A stretch of 64,000 nucleotides of DNA from Bradyrhizobium ivorense (GCF_900696085.1 NZ_CAADFC020000013.1:186001-250000), one strand, 5' to 3'. Shown: positions 1-10,542, counted from the first letter of the stretch. Translations and numbers: made by a program. The notes: generated by a model from the sequence alone, not told the origin.

Positions 1-3000
1 TTTCGAGGTAGAGCACACCCGCCAACCTGCCCTGTTTGAGCAACGGCAGGCAGAGAATTGAACGGGCGTGATGCTGATGAATGTACTTGTCGGCAGAAAA
101 CGGGTTCGCGGCTGCGGCATCGTGGAGAAGAATGCTCTCTTTCGTCCGGATCACGTAGTTTAGGATGGACTCCGGTAGATCTGCGGCGGTTACACTCGCT
201 CGTCGCTGACCGACGGTCACCGTATTATTGCTGGTCGTGACTTCTGCCTCAATCCGATACCCATCACCTACCGCAAGGATCAACAGACCTCGCCCGGCCC
301 CCGCGTGCTCAATCGCTGTGCGCATCAGCGTGTCGACCAGTTTCTCTAGAACGATCTCGCCCGACACGGCTTGCGAGACTTTGATAACAGTAGCCAGGTC
401 CAGTTGTTCGACCGGTGCCCCGATCGTGCTTGTGGGGCCGGCACCCGGCTTTTCCTCCCTGAGGTGCGGATACAACTCGTCGAGTTGGCGTACCTTGCCG
501 TCGGCTCCCCAACGGATGTATGCGTACCGCGCGTCCTGCAGATAGGCATGCGCGATCTTCTTGAGCCCTCGTGCGGCATAAAAGCGTGCAGCGACTTCGT
601 TGGCGATCGCCTCGTTGTGGACAAAGCCGTGCGTGTGTGCCGAGTGGATGGCGCGCTCGTAAAGATGTTCGGCATCGAGAGCGCGGCCTTGGATCCGGGC
701 GATCTCCGCCCCGACGAGTGCGGCGCGGTTCTCGAAGTTCTCCGGGCAAGCCGTTGCCCAGACCTCGAGCTGCCGGTGGTGCGCGGCCAGCGCCCTGACA
801 TGCTCCTGCCATCGGCCGGCCGCCGCGGACTCGCAGGATGCTGCTCTGGAGAGCGCACTGTAAAAGTGGTATTCCGCACATTCGAAAAAAGACGCCGATG
901 TCGGCTGCAGCTGTTGCGCCCTCAATGAGGCTTCGAGGGCACCCGCATAGTCGCCGGCAAAGAAGCGTGCCTGCAGCTTGCGGGTCCAATACGAGCCCTC
1001 GGCCAACTTCAGATCCGGATTCCTGCAGAAGCGGGACTCCAGTAGGTCTTCGTCAAACTGCCCATCGTCAAAGCAACCGAAAATCGGCGTCAAGCCGCGG
1101 AGCGTCCGAATCAGCCCAAGCTGGCCGGCGATGGAGTCACTCGCAAAACCGAACTGTATGTCCCGCGCGAATGCGAGACCATGCTCGACCTCGACTTGCA
1201 CGTTATCGAGCGGATCGCCCGCCGCGAGAAGATACGTGTTCAGGTGGGTGTAGTAGTACGCCGCAAAAGTGAGGTCACCGATCTGGTTTGCCGTCTCAAA
1301 CGCACGCCGCAGCAGATCACGACCTTCCCGGACGTGCCTCGTCCAGAACATGAGTAAATATCCAAAGTTCAAATAGGTTCTGGCCTGGAAACGCTTTAGC
1401 CCGCGCTGCTCGACCAGTTCATAGCCGAGACGGCCGAATCGAAGTCCCGCCTCGTAGTCGCCGAATTCCGGTCCAGCTAGCCTGGCAAGCACTGCATAGG
1501 CGTAGCAAGAGCCGTCACAATTGCCGCCCTCGAGGCTGAGATTGGCTGCTCGACAGATGACCATCGAACGTAGTTTCGCATCCGTATAGTGGGCGGGCGG
1601 CCCGAGCTTCGTCAGGACATCGAGGGTCGCGAGCAATGCGGCATCGCCCATCAAAGGCAGATCGATGAGGCTTTCTATCGTGCGGGAGCCGAGTTGGGAC
1701 CAGATCCGCTCATACTCGCGTCGGGCCTCTTCTTCCGTCGGGTGCGGCGACCAATTGATGCCCAGTTGGCGGAGATAGTCGAGACCGACTGCAATGGCGC
1801 GGCTGCCCTGATCCAGGGTCGTGTAAAGATCCACCTGCAGGCATGTGATGCGGGCTCGTTCGATCGTCGTTGCGGCCCGGGCCGGCAGCACGGCCAGGCG
1901 CTGCTCGGCTTCCGCCAGTGCACCGGTGAGGAACTCGCATTCGGCCCGGTGCAGCTCCAGCTCAAAGATCAGGTCGTGCCGGCGCTCCCAAGAGTCCGCT
2001 GGCAGCAGTGCCGCGCCGGAGAGCAGATAGTTCAGCGCAGAGGCATAGGCTGTCGAGGTCTTGGCGCGTCTGCCTGCAATTAAATTCAACTCTGCGACGC
2101 GCTCAAGCTCCTCAATTGACGTGATGAGATGCGAGCCGCGGTTGAGCTGATTGACGATTTCGAATATCGCCTCTTCCAGCTTCTCTGGGGGGGTCTGAGC
2201 TGCGAGCAGCATCCCTATTCGGAGATGGGCTTCGGCACGCGATTCCTCCGGAATCAAGGAGTAGGCGGCTTCCTGGACATGGTCGTGGAGAAACTTGTAG
2301 GAATCCTCCGAACGAAAGATCAGCCCTGCTCGCACCGCTTCCCAGAGCTGGCCGTGCATCTGCTCCTCGGAGATCTGGTAAACGATCCGCAACATGGTGA
2401 ACCCTGCGACGTTGCCCAGGCAGGCGAGCTTCCGCAATGCGTTGCGGGTTTCGGCGGACAGGCGGTTCAGCTTTCCCACCATAAGGTCCACCACATTGTC
2501 GGTGTAACCTTTGGCGTGAATGCGATTCAGGTCCCAGCACCATTGCGCCTCGCCATAATCGAAAGTGAGCAACGCTTCGTCGGCGAGCGCAGAAATGAAC
2601 TGAATAGCGAAAAGCGGATTGCCGGTTGTCTTCTCGTGGATCAGCTGTGCCAGCGGCGCGATTCTCTCCGGTTCGCTGTGAACAGAATCCGCGATGAGTT
2701 GCCCCAAGTCTTCACAGGTCAGGGGTGACAATACGATGTCTTGCAATATCGCTCCAGCTAGGCGCATCGCTTCGAGCTTGCGCATCAGCGGGTGGATGGG
2801 ATCGACTTCGTTGTCGCGGTAAGCGCCAATCAACAGCAGGTTCTGCACATCCGGCCGGGTCAACAGATCCTCGAGTAAATCGAGCGTTGCTGCATCGAGC
2901 CATTGGAGGTCGTCGAGGAACAAGGCGAGCGGATGTTCCGGCCGCGCGAATACGCTGATAAATCGCCGGAACACCAGCTGAAAACGGCCCTGCGCATCCT

Positions 3001-4309
3001 GTGGCGGTAGCTCGGGGACCGGTGGCTGTTCGCCGATGATGTGCTTCAATTCCGGGACGAGATCAACAATGAGCCGAGCGTTCGGTTCGAGCGTCTCGAG
3101 CAGCGCCTCGCGCCATTGCCGCAGCTCCACTTCGGTCTTGCTCAAGAGCGGGCGGATCAGGCTCTGAAAGGCCTGCGCAAGGGTGGCATAGGGGATGTCG
3201 CGCTTGTACTGGTCAAACTTGCCCGATGCAAAAAGACCGCGGGGCAGAACAAGTGGCTTATGAAGCTCGTTGACGACCGCGGACTTGCCGATGCCGGCGT
3301 ATCCGGAAACCAGCACCAACTCCGGCCTGCCGCCGGCGGCGATACGGTCGAAGGAGGCAAGCAGGGTATCGATCTCGGTTGTCCGACCATACAATTTCTC
3401 GGGGGTCAGCAGCCGGTCCGGAGTGTCGTGTTCCCCGGGCGGGAATTCGTCGATATCGCCTCGGCTTTCCCATTCAGCAAGGCAACGCCGTAGATCGCTC
3501 TCGGCGCCTGCAGCCGTCTGGTAACGCTCCTCAGCAGTCTTGGCGAGCAGCTTCATAATTATCGCAGAGACGGAGCCTGGGAGGTTTTTCAATCGCTCGC
3601 CGGGCGGCGCCGGTGGTCTTGCAATATGGCAGTGCACCCATTCCATCGGATTGGCCGCCGTGAAGGGCAGAACGCCGGTGATCATCTGGTACAGCGTGAC
3701 GCCGAGGGCGTAGAGATCGCTGCGGGCGTCGATCGAGCGGTTCATCCGCCCGGTTTGTTCGGGTGCCATGTAGGCAAGCGTACCGGCGATGGTCTCGGGC
3801 GGCTCGGGTGCCTGCCGCTCGCGGGACAGGCGCGAGGCGATGCCAAACCCGGTGAGCCGCACGTGCCCATCCGCGCAGTTCACCACGATATTAGCCGGCT
3901 TGATGTCTTTATGGATGAGCCCGCGCTGATGAAGCTTGCCCAGAGCCGAGGTAACAGCGATAGCCAGGTGCAGGAAGCGTCCTACCTCCATCGGCCCACC
4001 GAGCAAACGGTCGAGCGGCTCCCCGCCCGGATCATCGAGCACTAGCACGATCCGACCGGCGTCGCGCATGAGGGCCAGCGGCCGCACCGCCCACGCCCCG
4101 TCGAGTTCATCTTTTAGCTCGTATTCGTGCGTCAGGCGATCGAGTCTCGTCAGCGACGGGTGGTCGGCGGCAGAGGCAACAAAAAGCACGGCAACTCGGT
4201 TGCCATTGTCATCCAGTCGCCAGCCGCGACTGAACACGCGCTCGCCGTCCTCCCACAACACCTGAGAGCTGCCGTTCGAGTACGCGACGTTCAGCGACTG
4301 CTGCACCAT
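1..4309 (-). CDS. Ser/Thr kinase - AAA ATPase - GAF signalling protein (3' end outside window)
   Basis: A single open frame reads about 1436 codons from an ATG at 4309 to the window edge; an in-frame TGA lies one codon upstream of the ATG. Domain order: protein-kinase-like domain (residues about 20-270) with catalytic-loop motif HKDIKPANI (Asp near 135) and activation-segment motif GTLAYMAPEQ; P-loop ATPase (about 315-620) with Walker A GYAGIGKS (Lys near 342) and Walker B LALFLDDLQWLD; a helical TPR-like region; then a GAF domain from about 1300. This order is that of the large trifunctional kinase/ATPase/sensor-histidine-kinase proteins, so a histidine kinase probably follows beyond the edge (inference). 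The DFG metal-binding Asp is Gly (LTGFGIA, residue about 154) and the glycine-rich loop is not obvious, so the kinase domain may be impaired or atypical. The target is unknown. Confidence 0.9.
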   Translation of the reverse strand, partial: MVQQSLNVAYSNGSSQVLWEDGERVFSRGWRLDDNGNRVAVLFVASAADHPSLTRLDRLTHEYELKDELDGAWAVRPLALMRDAGRIVLVLDDPGGEPLDRLLGGPMEVGRFLHLAIAVTSALGKLHQRGLIHKDIKPANIVVNCADGHVRLTGFGIASRLSRERQAPEPPETIAGTLAYMAPEQTGRMNRSIDARSDLYALGVTLYQMITGVLPFTAANPMEWVHCHIARPPAPPGERLKNLPGSVSAIIMKLLAKTAEERYQTAAGAESDLRRCLAEWESRGDIDEFPPGEHDTPDRLLTPEKLYGRTTEIDTLLASFDRIAAGGRPELVLVSGYAGIGKSAVVNELHKPLVLPRGLFASGKFDQYKRDIPYATLAQAFQSLIRPLLSKTEVELRQWREALLETLEPNARLIVDLVPELKHIIGEQPPVPELPPQDAQGRFQLVFRRFISVFARPEHPLALFLDDLQWLDAATLDLLEDLLTRPDVQNLLLIGAYRDNEVDPIHPLMRKLEAMRLAGAILQDIVLSPLTCEDLGQLIADSVHSEPERIAPLAQLIHEKTTGNPLFAIQFISALADEALLTFDYGEAQWCWDLNRIHAKGYTDNVVDLMVGKLNRLSAETRNALRKLACLGNVAGFTMLRIVYQISEEQMHGQLWEAVRAGLIFRSEDSYKFLHDHVQEAAYSLIPEESRAEAHLRIGMLLAAQTPPEKLEEAIFEIVNQLNRGSHLITSIEELERVAELNLIAGRRAKTSTAYASALNYLLSGAALLPADSWERRHDLIFELELHRAECEFLTGALAEAEQRLAVLPARAATTIERARITCLQVDLYTTLDQGSRAIAVGLDYLRQLGINWSPHPTEEEARREYERIWSQLGSRTIESLIDLPLMGDAALLATLDVLTKLGPPAHYTDAKLRSMVICRAANLSLEGGNCDGSCYAYAVLARLAGPEFGDYEAGLRFGRLGYELVEQRGLKRFQARTYLNFGYLLMFWTRHVREGRDLLRRAFETANQIGDLTFAAYYYTHLNTYLLAAGDPLDNVQVEVEHGLAFARDIQFGFASDSIAGQLGLIRTLRGLTPIFGCFDDGQFDEDLLESRFCRNPDLKLAEGSYWTRKLQARFFAGDYAGALEASLRAQQLQPTSASFFECAEYHFYSALSRAASCESAAAGRWQEHVRALAAHHRQLEVWATACPENFENRAALVGAEIARIQGRALDAEHLYERAIHSAHTHGFVHNEAIANEVAARFYAARGLKKIAHAYLQDARYAYIRWGADGKVRQLDELYPHLREEKPGAGPTSTIGAPVEQLDLATVIKVSQAVSGEIVLEKLVDTLMRTAIEHAGAGRGLLILAVGDGYRIEAEVTTSNNTVTVGQRRASVTAADLPESILNYVIRTKESILLHDAAAANPFSADKYIHQHHARSILCLPLLKQGRLAGVLYLE

Positions 4310-4625
4310 CTGTCAGACTCCGGCCTCGGGCTTCGGCTTGAAGCGGGCTGATCAAGCTCTTCGCCACACGCGCGGCCTCACCCGGCCTGGAGAAATCGTA
4401 CTCCATCACCCGGGAAATGCCAGCCGCCCTCCGTCTTGCCGGGTACGGCGGAGGCGGATCCCGCTTCGTTTAGCAGCAATTTGGAGTGATTTGCCCGCCC
4501 AGAGCGTGCAGAGGCTCGAGCTGGAACTCAGCCATCGCGAGCGCCAGCAGTTGGCGCAGCTCACCGACCCTGGAACGTAACGGAGATAGTACTCCGGCTT
4601 CGTCGCGCATCGGCGCCGCCGCGAC
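4310..4625. other. Intergenic region, nothing recognised
   Basis: About 316 bases lie between the start of the kinase-ATPase gene and the end of the RND permease frame, both on the minus strand. The kinase promoter should be here, but I see no clear box or hairpin. Short open frames in this stretch have no recognisable product. Confidence 0.5.
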
Positions 4626-7600
4626 TCACTCCGCCGCGGCCGCGATCGTTCGGGTCGGCCTGCCCTCGTTCCTGCCTTCTGCGAGGTTGCGCACCACCAT
4701 GTAGAAGATCGGCGTGAAGATTAGGCCGAACAGCGTGACGCCGAGCATGCCGAAGAACACGGCGACGCCAACCGCCTGGCGCATCTCCGAGCCGGAACCG
4801 GTCGACACCACCAGCGGCAGCACGCCGAAGATGAAGGCGAACGACGTCATCAGGATCGGCCGCAGCCGCAACCGGCAGGCCTCAATGACGGCGTCGAGCC
4901 GCGACCTGCCCTCGAGCTCGATGTCGCGCGCGAACTGACGATCAGGATCGCGTTTTTGGCGGCAAGGCCCACCAACACCACGAAGCCGATCTGGGTCAGG
5001 ATGTTGACGTCCTGGCCCATGATGCGAACGCCGATGGTTGCCGCGAACAGGCACATCGGCACGATCAGGATAACCGCGAACGGTAGCGTCCAGCTGCCAT
5101 ATTGCGCCGCCAGCACCAGATAAACGAACAGCACGCAGATCGGAAACACATAGAGGCCGGCATTGCCACCCGTCACCTGTTGATAGGACAGATCGGTCCA
5201 TTCGAGGGAAAAGCCGCTTGGCAATGTTTCGTCGGCGAGCTTCTTGATGGTGTTGAGCGCCGTCGCCGAGCTCACGCCCGGCGCCGGCTCACCCTGCACC
5301 TCGGACGCCGAGTAGAGGTTGTAGCGCGCGACGCGATCGGGTCCCGAGGTGTCCTTGAAGCCCACGATGCTGCCGAGCATCACCATGTCGCCGGCCGCAT
5401 TGCGGGTACGCAGCCGCGCGAGATCAGAGGTCTCCTTGCGGAACGGGAGATCGGCCTGCGCGGTGACGTGATAGGTGCGTCCGAACAGGTTGAAGTCGTT
5501 GACATAGGCCGATCCGAAGTAAGTCTCGATCGTGTCGGTGATGTTGGCGATGGGGACCCCGAGCTTCTGGGCCTTGACGCGATCGATATCGACGAACAGC
5601 TGCGGCGTATTCGCCGTGAAAGGTGAGAACACCGAGGTCAGGTTTGGCGACTTCCGCGCGGCGGCCACGAGCTCGTCGGTCGCGGCTGCGAGCAGCTCGG
5701 GACCGCGCCCTTGTCGATCCTGGATTCGGATGGCGAAGCCGCCGCCGGTGCCGATGCCCGGCACCGCAGGCGGTGGAATCACGATGATGAAAGCGCCCTG
5801 GATCACCGACAGCCGCTTGCGTAGATCGGCCGTGATCGCGTTGGCCGACAATCCCTTCCTCTGCCGTGCCTCCGGCTCGTCGAACACCGGGAACAACGCC
5901 GCAGCATTGCCGACCTGCGTCCGCGTCGCGCCGGAGAAGCCGCTGAACGCCCCGACACGGACGATACCTGGTGTGTCCAGCGCAATCCGCTCGATCTCGC
6001 GCACCATCTCGGCGGTCCGCGCCAGCGACGCGGCGCCTGGCAGTTGCACCGAGACGATGAGGTAACCGCGATCCTGCGCGGGAATGAAGCCCTGCGCGGT
6101 GGTGGCGAGCAGCCAGCCGGCGCTGCCGATCAGTGCGAGATAGATCACGAGCAGCATCACCGTATGCCGGATCACGAAGTCGGCGGCGGTCGCGTAGCCG
6201 TACGCCAGGCGATCAAAGATGCGGTTGAACAGCGTGGTGAAGGCGTGCCAGCCGCGCGCAATGATGTTCCAGCGCGCCGGCGGACGTTTCTCCTCGTGCG
6301 GAGTAAGGACCTGCGAGGCCAGTGCCGGCGACAGCGTCAGCGAGCAGAAGCAGGAGATCGCGGTCGCGACCGCAATGGTGACCGCGAATTGCTGGAAGAA
6401 CTGCCCGGAGATGCCGCCGAGGAACGCGGTCGGTACGAACACCGCGCACAGCACCAGCGCGATCGAGACCAGCGCGCCGCCGACCTCTTCCATGGTCTTG
6501 AGTGCCGCCTCGCGCCGGCTCATACCGTGCCGGAGATGTCGTTCGACATTTTCGACAACCACGATGGCGTCGTCGACCACGATGCCGACCGCGAGCACGA
6601 GGCCGAACAGCGTCAGATTGTTGATCGAGAAGCCGAGCGCGGCCATCACCGCGAAGGTGCCGACCAGCGACACCGGGATCGCGATGATCGGAATGATCGC
6701 AGGCCGCCACCCCTGCAAAAACACCAGCACTACGATGACGACGAGCGCCATCGCCTCGTACACCGTCTTAATGAGCTCATGGACCGATTGGGCGATGAAT
6801 TCTGTGGGGTTGTAGCCGATATTGTAGTCGAGCCCCTTCGGAAAACTTTCCTTCAGTTTCGCCATTGTGGTGGAGATTGCCTTCGCTGTGGCGAGCGCAT
6901 TCGATCCGGGCCGTTGCGTCACCACCATTGCAACGGCCGACTTGCGCAATATGCGGCTGCTGGTGGCGTAGGACAGCGCACCGAGCTCGACGCGAGCGAC
7001 GTCGCGCAGCCGCACGGTGCGGCCGTCCGAGCCGGCCTTCACCACAATGTCCTCGAACTGGCTGATATCCTTGAGGCGGCCGGTGAAGACGAGGTTCGGC
7101 TGGAGTGCGCGATCGGCGATCGGCGGCTCCGCGATCTGTCCGCCGGTGATCTGCAGGTTCTGGGCGCGGATCGCTGCCAGCACCTCGCTCGATGTCAGGC
7201 CAACATCAGCGATTCGGTCGGGATCGAGCCACAGCCGCATCGAGTAGTCGCGCGCGCCGAACATCTGGATGTCACCGACGCCGTCAAGCCGCAAAAGCTG
7301 ATCACGGACCTGCAGCAGTGTGTAGTTGGAAATGTAGAGCTGATCGACGGTATCGTCGGGCGACAGCACGAACACGGCCATCAGGATGTCTGGCGAGTTC
7401 TTGCGGGTGACGACACCGTTGCGCTGCACCTCGTCGGGCAGCCGCGGCTGCGCGATCGCGACGCGGTTCTGAACCAGAACCTGCGCCTTGTCGAGGTCGA
7501 TGCCGAGCTTGAAGGTGACGGTGATGGTGAGCTGGCCGTTCGAGGTCGCCTGGCTGTAGAGATACAGCATATCCTCGACGCCGTTGATCTCCTGCTCGAT

Positions 7601-7798
7601 CGGGGCGGCGACGGTGTCGGCTACGGTCTGCGCCGAGGCGCCCGGATATTGCGTGGTGACGGTCACGGTTGGTGGCACCGCCTGCGGATATTCCGAGACC
7701 GGCAGCGTCTGGTAGGCGATCGTGCCGACGATCACAAGCACGATCGACAGTACCATCGCCAAGATGGGCTGGTTGATGGAAAGCTTTCCGAGATTCAT
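4626..7798 (-). pseudogene. RND efflux permease (AcrB/MexF-like), one-base frameshift
   Basis: Inner-membrane proton/drug antiporter of the HAE1 RND family. From the ATG at 7798 the frame starts MNLGKLSINQPILAMVLSIV and includes the TM4 proton-relay motif GIVVDDAIVVVENVE. Near 4936 the reading frame is lost just after GLAAKNAILIV. The expected continuation, starting EFARDIELEG, lies in a shifted frame and runs to the stop at 4626. Restoring one base (GTCGAG instead of GTCAG) gives about 1057 residues, a normal length. As written, the product ends after 982 residues and loses its last transmembrane helices. It overlaps the adaptor stop by 4 bases, so the two form one operon. A real pseudogene or a sequencing indel are both possible; the otherwise intact sequence favours a recent event or an error. 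Confidence 0.85.
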
Positions 7799-9048
7799 GG
7801 CTTGGCACCTGCCGTGGCCTTGTCGCCTGCCGGCGTCTGTGCCATTTTCGGTGTCACCTTGGCGCCGACGCGGGCACGCTGCAGCCCGTCGACGATGACG
7901 TGATCCTCCGCCTTGAGGCCCTCGCGAATCACGCGCAGCCCTTCATCGAGCGGCCCGAGCACCACCGGCCTTGCCTCTACCGTGTTGTCCGCCTTGACCA
8001 CGAACACGATCTTGCGCGACTGGTCGGTGGCGATCGCAGCGTCCGGGATCAGCAGCGCCTCGTAGGGCGACGAGCCGATGATCCTGACGCGGCCAAACTG
8101 CCCCGGCAGGATCGAGAGATCCTTATTCGGGACGATCGCGCGGCTGCGCAGCGTCGCGGTCGAGATGTCCAGACGATTGTCAAGGAAGTCCATCTTCCCC
8201 TCATGCGAAGGCTTGGTCTCGCCGGTCAGCGTGACCTGCACGGGATTTGACGTATCGCGCGAACTCGGCCGTTTGCCTTCGAACCACAGCTTGCTGTTGC
8301 GCTGATAGGTCACCTCGTCGACGTCGAAATAGATGTAGATCGGATCGAGCGACACGATCGAGGTGAGCAACGTAGCGCCGCTGTCGGCACCCTGCACGAG
8401 GTTGCCCGGGGTCACCAGATGGCGACTGACGCGGCCCGTGATCGGCGCCAGCACGTGGGTGAATTCAACATTGAGCTGCGCGGCCTTCAGCGCACCCTCG
8501 GCCTGCGTCTCGGCAGCATAAGCAGCCTGCAAGGCTTGACGGCGCTGATCGACGACCTGTACCGAAACTGCGCTGGTCTGGACCAGGTTCAGGCCACGGT
8601 CGAGTTCACGCTTAGCGAGTTCTGCCTTGGCCCGCGCGTCGTCGAGCTGGCCCTGAGCCTGCGAGGCGACCGCCTCGAACGGGCGCGGATCGATGATATA
8701 GAGCAGATCGCCGGCATGGACGATCGCACCGTCCTTGAATTCGACGCTGTTGACGAAGCCGCCGACGCGGGCGCGGACCTGGACCTCCTCGATCGCCTCG
8801 AAGCGGCCGGTGAACTCGTCCCAGTCGGTGACCGTACGCTTGACCGGTTGCGCGACTGTCACCGGCGGCGACGGAGGCACGGCCGCCTGCGATTGCGCCT
8901 TCTCGTCGCAACCAGCGAGCGACAGCGCGAACAGCAGACCGATCGGTGCGCCGCCGCATCGCGGAAAACGACGAAACACACCGTGCGCCGAAGCCGGATG
9001 CTTCGCTGCCGCCAAGATCCCGCCGAGCCGCAGTGTCAGCGTGCCCAT
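7795..9048 (-). CDS. RND efflux periplasmic adaptor (membrane fusion) lipoprotein
   Basis: Periplasmic adaptor linking the downstream RND permease to an outer-membrane channel. It has the HlyD/MFP order: barrel-sandwich lipoyl half motif (VRARVGGFVNSVEFKDGAIV), alpha-helical hairpin, second lipoyl half (LAPITGRVSRHLVTPGNLV) and beta-barrel. A lipobox, LLFALSLAGC, predicts lipid anchoring. The start is uncertain: ATG 9048 gives a long n-region before the signal, while GTG 8979 gives a compact signal peptide and about 394 residues, closer to the usual size. The frame also opens upstream to 9210, inside a copy of the 41-bp motif, but other copies of that motif lack the ATG, so that start is unlikely. 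No outer-membrane factor gene is adjacent. The operon order is adaptor then permease. Confidence 0.88.
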   Translation of the reverse strand: MGTLTLRLGGILAAAKHPASAHGVFRRFPRCGGAPIGLLFALSLAGCDEKAQSQAAVPPSPPVTVAQPVKRTVTDWDEFTGRFEAIEEVQVRARVGGFVNSVEFKDGAIVHAGDLLYIIDPRPFEAVASQAQGQLDDARAKAELAKRELDRGLNLVQTSAVSVQVVDQRRQALQAAYAAETQAEGALKAAQLNVEFTHVLAPITGRVSRHLVTPGNLVQGADSGATLLTSIVSLDPIYIYFDVDEVTYQRNSKLWFEGKRPSSRDTSNPVQVTLTGETKPSHEGKMDFLDNRLDISTATLRSRAIVPNKDLSILPGQFGRVRIIGSSPYEALLIPDAAIATDQSRKIVFVVKADNTVEARPVVLGPLDEGLRVIREGLKAEDHVIVDGLQRARVGAKVTPKMAQTPAGDKATAGAKP

Positions 9049-9191
9049 GGCGCGACGATTTCGATTACGTCGTTGCTCTGCATATCGACCCACCGCCTTC
9101 TTGATCTTCCGTCGCTTTCCACATGTCGCTCGCGTATCTGCAAGTTTCGGCTCGACGATGCTTCGGACAATGACCTTGCAACGCTGGCGAC

Positions 9192-9232
9192 GGAAATCAC
9201 CTCTCGCCATGGAGTCGATAAACGGCCGTTAT
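9192..9232 (-). repeat. 41-bp dispersed motif, copy A (upstream of RND operon)
   Basis: Read on the minus strand this starts ATAACG, continues TATCGACTCCATGGCG and ends AGAGGTGATTTCC. It lies about 143 bases upstream of the adaptor ATG at 9048 and points toward that gene. It matches copies B-E closely. The remaining part of the 9049-9588 gap shows no gene. Confidence 0.85.
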
Positions 9233-9588
9233 TGCCGCTCGCCGCGCGAGCGTGATGCCGTAGCAAGGAAGGTCACGAGCCGCATGGCACTCGAAGCCGC
9301 GATGTTTTTATTCTGCGGAGGCTTCTGATTCGCGTGCATTAGCCCCCGGCAGGCGCTCGCGAAGCCGCTCTCCGGGGAGCCTCGACAACGACTTTACGGA
9401 GCATTCCTGGCGGTTATAGACATGATAGCTTTACCCGAATGGTCGCCGGATTTAGTTGTGGGACGCACTGGCTGAAGCGGACGCGGCGCTGAGATCTCGC
9501 ACGAACTCCGAGACTCGTTTGCGCTGCTGCTGGCGTACACACGCGTCGAAGCGAGTGGATCAATCATTCGAACAATCGGAATCCAATC

Positions 9589-10080
9589 ATGGCCAAGATC
9601 CGCGAAGTTGTCGTCGCAAGCGACCCCACCAATCGCGGCGCGCTGGTTGGTCGCGTCGGCGCATCTCAGTTTCCGATCGGCGGCCCAGATGGAGCCGGCC
9701 ACGTATCTCCCGGTCCCAATCCTTACGACCTTCTTTGCGCGTCTCTCGCCGCATGCACCGCTATGACTGTTCGTTTTCAAGCCCGGCGCCGACAATTGCC
9801 GCTGGAACGGGTAGAGGTGGGCGTCAGCTTCCGCCACGGCGCCCCGGGTGAAAGAGATTCGTTCGAGCGCACTCTCGTGCTGGAGGGAGAACTCGACGTG
9901 CAACAACGCGCATTCCTGCTGGAAGCCGCAAACCTCTGCCCGGTTGGCGAACTTCTCGGCATTAGCGCGGATATTCACGCACGCCCAGACCCCACTACTT
10001 CGGGACACAGCACAAGCGTTCAGGCCAGCTATGAGGATGATCTGGCTCAGCTACCGATCCCGAATATCACGCCGGATTGA
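9589..10080 (+). CDS. OsmC-family peroxide/organic hydroperoxide protection protein
   Basis: Predicted thiol-dependent peroxidase of the OsmC/Ohr fold, 163 residues, cytoplasmic. The family hallmarks are visible: GPNPYDLLCASLAACTAMTV carries the first redox Cys, and LCPVGELL carries the second, about 60 residues later. The N-terminal half also has the typical acidic/glycine segment. The ATG at 9589 begins MAKIREVVVA and suits the usual family length. It stands alone, with a 500-base upstream gap holding motif copy A in the opposite orientation. It opens the stress-gene patchwork. The choice between OsmC proper and a hydrolase-associated OsmC relative cannot be settled, but the two Cys favour a peroxidase role. 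Confidence 0.85.
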   Translation: MAKIREVVVASDPTNRGALVGRVGASQFPIGGPDGAGHVSPGPNPYDLLCASLAACTAMTVRFQARRRQLPLERVEVGVSFRHGAPGERDSFERTLVLEGELDVQQRAFLLEAANLCPVGELLGISADIHARPDPTTSGHSTSVQASYEDDLAQLPIPNITPD

Positions 10081-10218
10081 ACGTCTCTCGTGCGGTCGAT
10101 CAAATGCAGCCGGCGCCGCCTCGCGCCCTCAGTGCCCGGAAATCATGCGCTCGGGGAGCATTCGCTCAGTTTCACTGCTTCGCTTGACACGCTTTTTTTC
10201 ATGCGTCGCGTCGATGGC

Positions 10219-10248
10219 ATCGATTCCATAGCCACAGGTCATTGGACC
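10219..10248 (+). repeat. Degenerate copy of the 41-bp motif
   Basis: The stretch CATCGATTCCATAGCCACAG followed by GTCATTGGACC aligns with the last 30 bases of the 41-bp motif, with roughly two thirds identity; the first third is not conserved. It points toward the quinone-oxidoreductase fragment and the AhpD-like gene, as the clear copies point toward their genes. This is a weak assignment. Confidence 0.4.
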
Positions 10249-10329
10249 ATCGAGTTTCGCGATCGTGTTTTTGCTTGCCTGCAAGGGAACTCGGAAAATC
10301 ACGAGATACCACTCACGAGGGGGTGGACA

Positions 10330-10542
10330 ATGAAGGCAATCGTCGTAACGGACCGGGCTGCTGGAACCGCCGAAATGAAGGTCGTGGAGCGGCCCGAGCC
10401 GCAATCAGCGATCAACGACGTCGTTGTTCGAGTTAGGGGTGGTGCGTCCCGGAAACTGGCCTCAGAAGCCGCGCCGTCCGGTGGCCGAGGTGTTGACTCT
10501 CGTTTGATTATTAGTGAAGCCGATCGCTTGCGGAGATCGTAA
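10330..10542 (+). pseudogene. N-terminal fragment of a quinone oxidoreductase-like gene
   Basis: The ATG at 10330 begins MKAIVVTDRAAGTAEMKVVE and stays homologous for about 35 residues to the intact oxidoreductase at 12216-13133 (MKAIVVTDQAAGTAGMKLVE). After INDVVVRV the similarity stops and unrelated codons run to a TAA at 10540-10542. It therefore looks like the 5' piece of a duplicated or recombined medium-chain dehydrogenase gene. The stop overlaps the next start by one base (TAATG), so the fragment may be translated and may couple translation to the AhpD-like gene. It is not a functional enzyme, because both catalytic and cofactor domains are missing. Confidence 0.75.

Noticed and set aside
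6044..7903. Long open frame of about 619 codons opposite the RND permease
   Set aside because: It is antisense to a well-conserved gene, has low-complexity Arg/Asp/His-rich residues and no motif; such frames are usual in GC-rich coding DNA.
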